Shown here piece by piece: positions 1 to 7,260 of a stretch of 17,760 nt of DNA. The first letter of the stretch is position 1, and every line of letters starts with the position of its first letter. Source of the DNA: Polynucleobacter sp. (GTDB taxonomy: Bacteria; Pseudomonadota; Gammaproteobacteria; Burkholderiales; Burkholderiaceae); the NCBI GenBank assembly GCA_023257325.1, contig JALRCP010000040.1:1-17760 (forward strand). The letters are read 5' to 3'. The notes under the pieces were generated by a model. That model did not search any database and had not been told where the DNA came from. It saw nothing but the letters and a program-made list of their open reading frames with translations. The translations under genes were made by a program, and so were the position numbers.

Positions 1-734
1 CTTACGTCCAACCATCACGTCGCCCTAAAGATGGTCGTTATGGTGAAAATCCTAATCGATTACAACACTACTACCAATACCAGGTTGTCCTAAAGCCAGC
101 GCCTGAAAATATTTTGGATCTCTACCTGGGTAGCCTTGAGGCACTCGGTTTGGATCTCAAACAAAATGACATTCGCTTTGTTGAGGATGATTGGGAAAAT
201 CCGACTTTGGGTGCTTGGGGTTTAGGTTGGGAGGTGTGGCTTAACGGTATGGAAGTGACTCAATTCACCTACTTCCAGCAAGTCGGTGGTATTGATTGCA
301 AGCCCATTTTGGGAGAAATCACTTATGGCCTAGAACGCTTGGCCATGTACCTTCAAAAAGTTGAGAATGTTTACGACCTTGTTTGGACAGATGGCGTGAG
401 CTATGGTGATGTTTACCATCAGAATGAGGTTGAGCAATCGACTTATAACTTTGAATACTCCAATGCTGATTTGTTATTTCAGCAATTTGGCAATTACGAA
501 AATGAAGCCAAACGCCTAATGGAAATACCATTGGCTTTACCTGCTTATGAAATGGTTCTAAAAGCAGCCCACACATTTAATTTGCTAGACGCTCGAGGCG
601 CGATTTCCGTGACTGAACGTGCTGCTTACATTGGACGCATTCGCAATTTATCTCGCAGCGTTGCTCAAGCTTATTACGAATCAAGAGAAAAACTAGGTTT
701 TCCTATGTGCGCAAATTTGAGAGGTGCCCAATGA
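1..734 (+). CDS. glyQ: Glycyl-tRNA synthetase alpha subunit, 5' end cut by the window
   Basis: This is the catalytic alpha subunit of the bacterial alpha2beta2 class II glycyl-tRNA synthetase, which charges tRNA-Gly with glycine in the cytoplasm. The reading frame enters at base 3 with [19 protein letters not shown], part of the conserved class II motif 2 region of GlyQ, and continues through [13 protein letters not shown] and the [12 protein letters not shown] segment. About 243 residues are visible. The family usually has about 300, so roughly 55-60 N-terminal residues lie upstream. A TTG codon at 114 is not the start, because the conserved sequence runs unbroken before it. The stop TGA (732-734) overlaps the glyS start as ATGA, so the two subunits are probably translationally coupled, fitting their 1:1 complex. 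Identification is very secure. Confidence 0.97.
   Translation, partial: YVQPSRRPKDGRYGENPNRLQHYYQYQVVLKPAPENILDLYLGSLEALGLDLKQNDIRFVEDDWENPTLGAWGLGWEVWLNGMEVTQFTYFQQVGGIDCKPILGEITYGLERLAMYLQKVENVYDLVWTDGVSYGDVYHQNEVEQSTYNFEYSNADLLFQQFGNYENEAKRLMEIPLALPAYEMVLKAAHTFNLLDARGAISVTERAAYIGRIRNLSRSVAQAYYESREKLGFPMCANLRGAQ
719..726 (+). promoter_or_regulatory. Shine-Dalgarno site of glyS
   Basis: The sequence GAGAGGTG inside the 3' end of glyQ contains GAGGTG (721-726), a good match to the anti-Shine-Dalgarno complement, ending 4 bases before the ATG at 731. It supports 731 over the in-frame GTG at 707 as the glyS start. It is one of the few clear ribosome sites in this window, where most genes rely on overlap with the preceding gene. 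Confidence 0.6.
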
Positions 735-2866
735 CGCAAGCACCACTGATTATTGAATTATTCACAGAAGAATTACCCCCAAAAGCTTTAAAAAAGCTTG
801 GTCTTAGTTTTTCTGAAACCATTGAGCAATCTCTTAAGAGTCAAGGGCTACTTCTTGACTCTAGTATCACTAACTCTTTTGCTACACCACGTCGTTTGGC
901 AGTTCATTTTTCAGCCGTTTTAGAAAAAGCAGCCAATCGTCAAGTTAAAGAAAAGTTATTACCCGTTTCAATTGCATTAGATAGCGATGGCAAAGCAACT
1001 GCACCATTGTTAAAAAAGTTAGCCGCTCTTGGTCACCCTAACATCTCTATTGACCAGTTAGAACGCCAAGGTACAGAGAAATCTGAAACGTTTTATTTGA
1101 ATGTTGAAGTCTCTGGTAGCACCCTAAGTGAAGGTTTGCAGTTGGCTTTAGAGCAGGCCATTGCAAAGTTACCAATTCCCAAGGTCATGCGCTATCAAAT
1201 AGCCCCCGGAACAGCGCAGGTACAGGATGTTGAATTTGTTCGCCCTGCTCATAGCTTACTTGCGCTTCATGGAGCCACAGTGGTTCCAATTGAAGTATTA
1301 GGGCTCAAAGCCCAAAACACGACTGTGGGTCATCGCTTCCTCTCAAGTGGCCATCTTGTGATTGACCATGCAGATTGTTACTCAAAAGTACTCGAGGACA
1401 GCGGCAAGGTCATTGCAAGCTATACAGGTCGCCTTGAAAAAATTCGTGCAGCCTTGCAATCGGCTTCTAAAGGTCAAGAAGTATTAATGCCTGAATCTCT
1501 TTTAGAAGAGGTTTGCTCATTGGTTGAATGGCCAGTTGTATATACCTGCGAATTTGAAAAAGAATTCTTGGAAGTTCCTCAAGAATGTCTAATTCTAACC
1601 ATGCAAACCAATCAAAAGTACTTTGCTATGACCAATCAGCAAGGTAAGTTAAGTCATCAATTTTTGATTGTTTCTAATATTGAGACCAAAACACCTGAAG
1701 CCATTATTTCAGGCAACGAACGTGTGGTGCGCCCAAGATTAGCTGATGCTAAATTCTTCTATGAACAAGATCGTAAAAAATCCTTGATTGAAAGAACACC
1801 ACTCCTATCCAAAGTGGTGTATCACAACAAATTAGGCACACAACTAGAAAGAACTGAGCGTGTGGCCAAAATTGCCAAAGCCATTGCTACAGAGCTAAAA
1901 AAATCTTCCCCTGGCGTCGATATTGACCTCGCAGTTCGAGCCGCTCAGATTGCCAAGGCTGATTTATTAACTGACATGGTCGGTGAGTTTCCAGAACTGC
2001 AAGGCATCATGGGGCGTTACTACGCTAAGAATGACGGCGAACATGCCGATGTAGCAGCGGCCTGCATGGAACACTACGCTCCACGATTTGCGGGGGATCA
2101 GCTACCAAAGACCGATACAGGCACTGTCTTAGCTTTGGCAGATAAACTTGAAACTCTAGTAGGTATTTGGGGAATTGGTTTAGCTCCGACAGGTGAAAAA
2201 GATCCTTTTGCTCTTCGCAGACACGCTTTGGGCATTTGCCGAATCTTGCTTGAGAAGAAATTACCTCTGAATATCTGTCAAATTCTTGAAAGCACTCTAA
2301 AAGAATTTAGCCAAGCCGAGGTTCATCAAACCGCTAAGGTAGAAGTCATTCATGGGTTTATTCTAGATCGACTTCGTGCTTATTTAAAAGATCAAGTTTT
2401 GGATGGTAAAAATTATTCAACCAACGAAGTTGAGTCAGTGGTTAGTCAAGAGCCACAAGTATTCAATGACGTTTTAGAACGCTTAAAAGCTGTGAGACTT
2501 TTTGCAGCTTTGCCAGAAGCAAGTGCGCTAGCTGCCGCCAATAAACGCATTGGTAATATTTTGAAAAAGGTTGATTTTGCAATTGCAGAAAAAGTGGAGT
2601 CTGATTTACTCACTGTAGCAGCTGAAAAATCTTTAGCCAAAGCTTTGGATCAAATCATGCCGCAAGTCACTCAGTCATTCCAAAATGGCCAATTTACTGA
2701 GGCACTTCAGTCATTTGCAAGCTTAAAGTCAGACGTTGATAACTTCTTTAATGACGTGATGGTCATGGACCCTGACGAAAAACTCAAAAACAATCGCTTG
2801 GCTTTGTTATCTAAATTACATGGCTTGATGAACCAAGTGGCTGACATTGGCAAATTGGCCGCCTAA
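731..2866 (+). CDS. glyS: Glycyl-tRNA synthetase beta subunit
   Basis: This is the large beta subunit of the alpha2beta2 glycyl-tRNA synthetase, which provides most of the tRNA recognition and works only with GlyQ. The protein has 711 residues from the ATG at 731 and begins [20 protein letters not shown], the expected N-terminus of the family. Other conserved blocks are VGHRFL, the [19 protein letters not shown] stretch in the HD-like domain, [20 protein letters not shown], and a C-terminal anticodon-binding region over roughly the last 150 residues. An in-frame GTG at 707 would add eight residues but lies inside glyQ without support, whereas 731 has a Shine-Dalgarno sequence and overlaps the glyQ stop as ATGA. 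gmhB follows 2 bases after the stop, so the operon continues. Length and motifs are intact. Confidence 0.97.
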   Translation: MTQAPLIIELFTEELPPKALKKLGLSFSETIEQSLKSQGLLLDSSITNSFATPRRLAVHFSAVLEKAANRQVKEKLLPVSIALDSDGKATAPLLKKLAALGHPNISIDQLERQGTEKSETFYLNVEVSGSTLSEGLQLALEQAIAKLPIPKVMRYQIAPGTAQVQDVEFVRPAHSLLALHGATVVPIEVLGLKAQNTTVGHRFLSSGHLVIDHADCYSKVLEDSGKVIASYTGRLEKIRAALQSASKGQEVLMPESLLEEVCSLVEWPVVYTCEFEKEFLEVPQECLILTMQTNQKYFAMTNQQGKLSHQFLIVSNIETKTPEAIISGNERVVRPRLADAKFFYEQDRKKSLIERTPLLSKVVYHNKLGTQLERTERVAKIAKAIATELKKSSPGVDIDLAVRAAQIAKADLLTDMVGEFPELQGIMGRYYAKNDGEHADVAAACMEHYAPRFAGDQLPKTDTGTVLALADKLETLVGIWGIGLAPTGEKDPFALRRHALGICRILLEKKLPLNICQILESTLKEFSQAEVHQTAKVEVIHGFILDRLRAYLKDQVLDGKNYSTNEVESVVSQEPQVFNDVLERLKAVRLFAALPEASALAAANKRIGNILKKVDFAIAEKVESDLLTVAAEKSLAKALDQIMPQVTQSFQNGQFTEALQSFASLKSDVDNFFNDVMVMDPDEKLKNNRLALLSKLHGLMNQVADIGKLAA

Positions 2867-2868
2867 TC

Positions 2869-3429
2869 ATGGCAAGTAAATTAACTCACTCTAAATTAGT
2901 GATTTTGGATCGTGATGGCGTCATCAATCATGACAGCGACCATTACATCAAATCTCCTGATGAATGGGTTCCCATTCCAGGAAGCTTAGAAGCCATTGCC
3001 AAACTTAATCAAGCTGGCTATCGAATTGCTGTTGCCACAAACCAATCAGGGATAGGTAGAGGCTTGTATGACATGGATACCTTGAATGCCATCCATGAAA
3101 AATTTCATCGTCTACTCAGCAAAGTGGGTGGTCAAGTCGATGCCATCTTTTTTTGCCCACACACCGATGCCGATCAATGTCATTGTAGAAAACCTCTTCC
3201 TGGAATGATTGAACAAATAGCACAACGTTATGGTATTTCAATCAAAGGCATTCCAATTGTGGGTGATAGCGTTAGAGATCTAGTGGCTGGTGTGAATGTT
3301 GGCGCAGAACCTCATTTGGTACTAACTGGCAAAGGTGAAAAAGCCCGCGCCAGCGGAGAGCTCCCTCCATACACTGCAATCCACCAAGATTTAATGGCTT
3401 TTGTGAACCACTTCATTGGGCGGTCATGA
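2869..3429 (+). CDS. gmhB: D-glycero-D-manno-heptose-1,7-bisphosphate 7-phosphatase (HAD family)
   Basis: GmhB removes the C7 phosphate of heptose bisphosphate on the way to ADP-heptose, the precursor of the LPS inner core, in the cytoplasm. The 186-residue protein shows the HAD motif I DRDGVIN, with the nucleophile and acid/base aspartates at D14 and D16. It also has the TNQSG segment (motif II, about 57-61), a zinc loop with C96, H98, C104 and C106 (CPHTDADQCHCRKP), and motif III/IV GDSVRDL around 132-138. The zinc loop is shorter than in E. coli GmhB, which is common in the family. The start lies 2 bases after glyS and the stop overlaps plsC as ATGA, so it sits inside the glyQS operon. The closely related histidinol-phosphatase domain is the main alternative, but no histidine-biosynthesis genes are nearby. 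No anomer preference can be read from the sequence. Confidence 0.9.
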   Translation: MASKLTHSKLVILDRDGVINHDSDHYIKSPDEWVPIPGSLEAIAKLNQAGYRIAVATNQSGIGRGLYDMDTLNAIHEKFHRLLSKVGGQVDAIFFCPHTDADQCHCRKPLPGMIEQIAQRYGISIKGIPIVGDSVRDLVAGVNVGAEPHLVLTGKGEKARASGELPPYTAIHQDLMAFVNHFIGRS

Positions 3430-4166
3430 TTTACATTCGCTCAATAATTTTTTTCATTCTGATGTTGGTCATTACGCCAACTTATGCTGTGGCCTGCTTG
3501 CTAGTTTTTCCAGTTATTGGCGCCTCTCAACGGTATGAATTTGTCAAAGGCTGGAATATCACCATGACTTACTTAGCCAAAGTAATTTGTGGAATTGAAT
3601 ATGAAATCAAAGGATTACATCATTTAGAAGCCATGATCGATAAGCCTGTGATTGTCTTATCAAAACACCAATCTGCTTGGGAAACAATTTCATTCATTGC
3701 ATTACTTCCCAAACAACTTTGTTTTGTATTCAAACGAGAATTGCTGTGGATTCCTTTTTTTGGCTGGGCTTTGGCTTTGTTACGCATGATTCATATCAAT
3801 CGCTCCAAAACAGCTGCCGCCTCTCAATCTATTGCCAATCAAGGCAAAAAATATTTGGCTCAAGGCGTTTGGATCATTATTTTTCCAGAAGGCACACGCA
3901 CCAAAGTTGGGACAAAGACCAATTATCGTAAAGGTGGGGCTCGCCTAGCTAGCGCTACCAAAGCATGGGTTTTACCAATTGCTCACAATGCTGGTCATGT
4001 TTGGCCCAGAAATAGCTTTTTAAAATACCCCGGTAAAGTCACAATCTCAATCGGCCCCGCTATCAGCCCTGACAATAAATCAGCAGAAGAACTTCATCAA
4101 CAAACTGAACAATGGATTGAATCTGAAATGCGCATCATTGATGCGCCAGCTTATATTTCTAAGTGA
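3426..4166 (+). CDS. plsC: PlsC-family lysophospholipid acyltransferase (1-acyl-sn-glycerol-3-phosphate acyltransferase)
   Basis: The likely role is acylation of lysophosphatidic acid to phosphatidic acid at the inner membrane. The 246-residue protein starts with one hydrophobic segment (about 5-30) and then has the acyltransferase blocks in order: KHQSAWE (motif I, 80-86), FKRELLWIPFFGW (about 102-114), FPEGTR (motif III, 153-158) and VLPIAHNAG (about 182-190). Motif I is H81-X4-E86 rather than the textbook H-X4-D, a conservative change I have seen in related betaproteobacterial proteins. The start overlaps the gmhB stop as ATGA with no clear ribosome site, implying coupled translation. The stop overlaps the convergent rsmA stop by 8 bases. 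Assignment to the superfamily is firm. Whether it is the cell's main PlsC or a paralogue with other acceptors is unknown, so the symbol is less certain. Confidence 0.88.
   Translation: MIYIRSIIFFILMLVITPTYAVACLLVFPVIGASQRYEFVKGWNITMTYLAKVICGIEYEIKGLHHLEAMIDKPVIVLSKHQSAWETISFIALLPKQLCFVFKRELLWIPFFGWALALLRMIHINRSKTAAASQSIANQGKKYLAQGVWIIIFPEGTRTKVGTKTNYRKGGARLASATKAWVLPIAHNAGHVWPRNSFLKYPGKVTISIGPAISPDNKSAEELHQQTEQWIESEMRIIDAPAYISK
4130..4146. terminator. Possible bidirectional hairpin at the plsC/rsmA convergence
   Basis: A 17-base palindrome (GCGCATCA-T-TGATGCGC) can form a 7-base-pair stem with a 3-base loop. It lies 13 bases beyond the rsmA stop on the minus strand and inside the last codons of plsC on the plus strand. 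The position suits a terminator for the minus-strand operon, but the downstream stretch (ATTTCAGATT on the minus strand, TTATATTTCT on the plus strand) is only moderately T-rich. A coincidental coding palindrome remains possible. Confidence 0.3.
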
Positions 4167-4983
4167 GTGAGTGCTTGGCCAGCAAGCGTGCCCAAGAAAT
4201 ATATTGATCAACCGCAATATCCTGAGCTCTTTTTGCTAGAACCTCATCATCTAAGCAAAGCAATTCCCTCACACTCGCTAAATTATTTCGAAGCACTTTT
4301 CTTCTTTGCGCAAAAGCCATAGAAACGATTTTCTCTAAGGCTTGATATTCATTGGGGTTGAGTTGAAGATCTTGCCTAGGAATCATTTTGACAATCGCAG
4401 AGTCAACTTTGGGCGGTGGATCAAAACACTCAGGAGGAACATCCAAGACATTTTCCATGTGATATTTAGATTGCAACATTACAGATAAACGACTGTATTC
4501 TGAATCTCCATGGGTGGCCACCATCCTCTCAACCACCTCAGCTTGAAGCATAAAAACTTGCTCATCCACAAAACTCACTGCTTCCATCAAATGGAATAAC
4601 AATGGTGATGAAATGTTGTACGGAAGATTTCCAACAATTTTTACCCGTCCATTGGTAATTTTTTGATCTTTTAATCCTTGAAGCAACTTTTCTCGTTGGG
4701 ACTTGGCCCATTCACGAAAGTCAAACTTCAACGCATCACATTCGTGGACAGTTAATTTAGCAATTTGTTGATTGTTCCAAAACTTCACCAAATCTCTATC
4801 TAGCTCTACCACCGCCATGGCATCTAAAGCATTGAGTAATGGTTTGGTCATGGCCCCTAAACCTGGGCCGATTTCAATCACTGCATCGTTATTCTGAGGA
4901 TCAATGGCTTTGATAATGAGATGAATCATCCCAGTATCAACCAAGAAATGTTGCCCAAAACGCTTACGAGCTTGATGTGCCAC
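4159..4983 (-). CDS. rsmA: 16S rRNA (adenine1518-N6/adenine1519-N6)-dimethyltransferase
   Basis: RsmA (KsgA) dimethylates two adjacent adenines in the 3'-terminal hairpin of 16S rRNA during late 30S assembly, using S-adenosylmethionine. The 274-residue protein has the N-terminal RKRFGQHFLVD signature (6-16), the SAM-binding motif I EIGPGLGAMT (37-46), the acidic E60 after motif I, and the catalytic motif IV NLPYNIS (119-125). The start is GTG at 4983. It gives a normal RsmA N-terminus and lies 20 bases upstream of the pdxA stop, so rsmA begins inside pdxA in another frame. I see no strong ribosome site, which fits coupling to pdxA. It is the last gene of the minus-strand lptD-surA-pdxA-rsmA unit. 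The apaG-apaH pair that follows in enterobacteria is absent here. Confidence 0.96.
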   Translation of the reverse strand: MAHQARKRFGQHFLVDTGMIHLIIKAIDPQNNDAVIEIGPGLGAMTKPLLNALDAMAVVELDRDLVKFWNNQQIAKLTVHECDALKFDFREWAKSQREKLLQGLKDQKITNGRVKIVGNLPYNISSPLLFHLMEAVSFVDEQVFMLQAEVVERMVATHGDSEYSRLSVMLQSKYHMENVLDVPPECFDPPPKVDSAIVKMIPRQDLQLNPNEYQALEKIVSMAFAQRRKVLRNNLASVRELLCLDDEVLAKRAQDIAVDQYISWARLLAKHSLT

Positions 4984-5935
4984 TGCTTGCTTTCGACATC
5001 TGATAGGCTAACTCTAGGGCAGCTAATAAACTGGTGGCGTCAGCCTTGCCTTTACCAGCAATGCCAAGAGCAGTTCCATGATCGACCGATGTGCGAATCA
5101 CAGGCAAGCCCAACGTGACATTGACTCCCTCACCAAATGTAGCGAACTTAAATGGGGCTAAACCTTGGTCGTGATACATCGCCAAAATCACATCGGCTTT
5201 TTTCAGATTAGCGGGACTAAAAATGGTATCGCCAGGGTACGGCCCAGATACTTGCAGATTCTTTTTCTTCATGCTCTCAATGGCTGGAACAATAATCTCA
5301 AGCTCCTCACGCCCCATATGACCAGATTCTCCTGCATGAGGATTTAACCCAGTAACATAAATCACAGGATTATTGATGCCAAACCGATGCTTCAAATCTC
5401 GATCAATAATTGCAATGGTATTTTCAATGAGTGTTGTTGATAAATGATGAGAGACTTGCTGCAATGGAATATGAGTCGTTGCTAAAGCCACTCTGATTTG
5501 CTTGGGTAAAAGCTCAGACTCAAAAATAGGTCGACCAACCAACAACATGACTACTTGATGAACACCACATTTTTGAGCAAGATACTCTGTATGACCGCTG
5601 AACTGGACGCCTGCCTCAGAGATAACACTCTTTTGAACAGGTGCCGTCACCATGGCTTGATAAATCCCTGTTTGGCAACCCTCGATGGCTCGATCCAAGG
5701 TTTCTAAAACATAACGTGCATTTTTTGGATTGAGCTGTCCAGGCACCACTTTTTCCTCTAAAGCGCAATGCTTGATGGCCAAACGCGGGGGCAATGTTTG
5801 AGGAGCAAGTGATTGATCAATCAAAAGATCAATGCAGACATCAGGGCGCTCATTTAAAAAGACATTGGCTGCATGAACACTAATCTCTGGACCAATTCCA
5901 GCTGGTTCGCCTGTGGTCAGAGCAAGATGAATCAT
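4964..5935 (-). CDS. pdxA: 4-hydroxythreonine-4-phosphate dehydrogenase (pyridoxal phosphate synthesis)
   Basis: PdxA oxidises 4-phosphohydroxy-L-threonine with NAD, giving the intermediate that PdxJ condenses to pyridoxine 5'-phosphate. The 323-residue protein begins MIHLALTTGEPAGIGPEI, typical of the family. It has the SGHTEYLA substrate block (113-120) and the three metal-binding histidines in their usual surroundings: H155 (TTHIPL), H200 (NPHAGESG) and H255 (YHDQGLAPFK). VNVTLGLPVIRTSVDHGTA follows near 271-289. Length is close to the E. coli enzyme. The ATG lies 2 bases after the surA stop. The 3' end overlaps the rsmA start by 20 bases, and the short serine-rich tail SKASSGTSSS is encoded mostly in that overlap. 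The pairing of pdxA with surA and rsmA is widely conserved in proteobacteria without a metabolic reason that I know of. Confidence 0.96.
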   Translation of the reverse strand: MIHLALTTGEPAGIGPEISVHAANVFLNERPDVCIDLLIDQSLAPQTLPPRLAIKHCALEEKVVPGQLNPKNARYVLETLDRAIEGCQTGIYQAMVTAPVQKSVISEAGVQFSGHTEYLAQKCGVHQVVMLLVGRPIFESELLPKQIRVALATTHIPLQQVSHHLSTTLIENTIAIIDRDLKHRFGINNPVIYVTGLNPHAGESGHMGREELEIIVPAIESMKKKNLQVSGPYPGDTIFSPANLKKADVILAMYHDQGLAPFKFATFGEGVNVTLGLPVIRTSVDHGTALGIAGKGKADATSLLAALELAYQMSKASSGTSSS

Positions 5936-5937
5936 GC

Positions 5938-7260
5938 TTAATTCGTCTGTCTAATCTCAACGGTAGCTGCATCTCTGATCTGGCGAAGCCAGTCTTGATA
6001 CGCTTGATCTAATTTTTTCTCACGAATTGCTGCTCGAGCGTAGTCACGCTGTTTATCCGCTGATAACTGTGCTTGGCGACGCTCTACCACTTGAATGAGA
6101 TGCCATCCAAACTCTGTTCTAACAGGATCACTGACTTCATTGATATTTAATTGGTTCATGGCTTGCTCGAATTCTGGGACCAACTCCCCTGGCGACATCC
6201 ATCCTAAATTTCCACCATTTGGCGCAGAACCGTCTTCAGAGTGCTTTTTAGCCAATTGAGCAAAATCAGAAGCTTTAACCTTAATTTGATCTTTGAAATT
6301 ATTGAGGCGGCGCTGCGCTTCAAGATCGGTCACGCCAGGACGGTGTCTTAACAAGATATGACGAGCCTGAGTTTGAGTCACCACAATATTTTGGGCATTA
6401 TTAGAAATAGAACCTTTGCGATCAATCACTTTAATCACATGAAATCCGGCGCCACTTTGTAATACACGAGGAATCATTTGATTCGCGCCAACGCCTTGCG
6501 CTCCGTCCACAAACAGCTGAGGCAATCGGTCTAGAGTTCTATATCCCAAATCCTCAACCCGAATACCAGATCCAGGCAAAGCCAATTTTTTACCAAACGA
6601 TAAAAAGTCTTTTTCTAATCCCGCCTGTTTAAATATTTCTTCGGCCTTACTTTTGGCAGCAGCTATATCAGCCTCACTGGCATTCGCAGGGATTGTAATA
6701 ACCAATTGAGCCAAATAAATTTCATCATTGCCAGCTTGCAATAATTTCCCTCTATTTTTTTCAGCAATATAACTATCAATTTCATTTTCACTAACCTGTA
6801 CGCGCGCATCGACCTCACGCTCACGCAGTCTGGCCGCTTGGACTTCTTTTCTAATTTCTTCTTTGTACTTGTTAAAGTTATTGCCTTCTTTTTCAATTTT
6901 TTGCTTAAATTCAGAAACAGACAGCTTGCTTTGTGCGGCAATATTTCCAATGATTCGGTCAAGATCTTTATCGCTAACCTTAATACCGGCGTCTTTCGCC
7001 AAATTTTGCTGAATTCTTTCAGAGATTAATCTTTCCAAAACCTGCGCTCTTAAATCATCCGCGGGAGGCAAGGGGCGATTGGCTGCTTTGAATTGCTTCT
7101 CAATAGAAGTGATTCGATTTTCAAGTTCTAGCTTTGTCACCAAACTGGTATCAACAACAGCAACCACTTCATCAATTGAACGATTCTTGTTTTGAGCGGA
7201 TGGCGCCCCACTAAAAATCATCAAACTGATTCCACAAATAACAAGCTTAACTAACTTCAT
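5938..7260 (-). CDS. surA: Periplasmic peptidyl-prolyl isomerase and chaperone SurA
   Basis: SurA escorts unfolded outer-membrane beta-barrel proteins, including LptD, across the periplasm to the BAM complex. The 440-residue protein has an N-terminal signal peptide (positive MKLVK, hydrophobic core to about residue 17, cleavage near residue 22). The SurA N-terminal helical chaperone domain follows (about 30-165). The first parvulin-like domain is at about 180-281 and the second at about 296-395, with ARHILLRHRPG, the GGNLGWMSPGELVPEFE block and FGWHLIQVVERR. The C-terminal helix completes the core. The start codon overlaps the lptD stop as ATGA, so chaperone and client are likely produced together. 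The same lptD-surA arrangement is found in enterobacteria. The product is well supported; whether both parvulin domains are catalytic cannot be judged here. Confidence 0.95.
   Translation of the reverse strand: MKLVKLVICGISLMIFSGAPSAQNKNRSIDEVVAVVDTSLVTKLELENRITSIEKQFKAANRPLPPADDLRAQVLERLISERIQQNLAKDAGIKVSDKDLDRIIGNIAAQSKLSVSEFKQKIEKEGNNFNKYKEEIRKEVQAARLREREVDARVQVSENEIDSYIAEKNRGKLLQAGNDEIYLAQLVITIPANASEADIAAAKSKAEEIFKQAGLEKDFLSFGKKLALPGSGIRVEDLGYRTLDRLPQLFVDGAQGVGANQMIPRVLQSGAGFHVIKVIDRKGSISNNAQNIVVTQTQARHILLRHRPGVTDLEAQRRLNNFKDQIKVKASDFAQLAKKHSEDGSAPNGGNLGWMSPGELVPEFEQAMNQLNINEVSDPVRTEFGWHLIQVVERRQAQLSADKQRDYARAAIREKKLDQAYQDWLRQIRDAATVEIRQTN

Noticed and set aside
319..576. Open frame on the minus strand inside glyQ
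   Set aside because: It is antisense to strongly conserved glyQ codons and its translation resembles no family I know.
707..730. In-frame GTG at 707 as the start of glyS
   Set aside because: It lies inside glyQ without a ribosome site, while the ATG at 731 has GAGGTG just upstream, overlaps the glyQ stop and gives the standard GlyS N-terminus.
783..799. AAGCTTT/AAAGCTT inverted repeat near the start of glyS
   Set aside because: It is AT-rich with only 7-base arms inside lysine and leucine codons; it is easily expected by chance in this composition.
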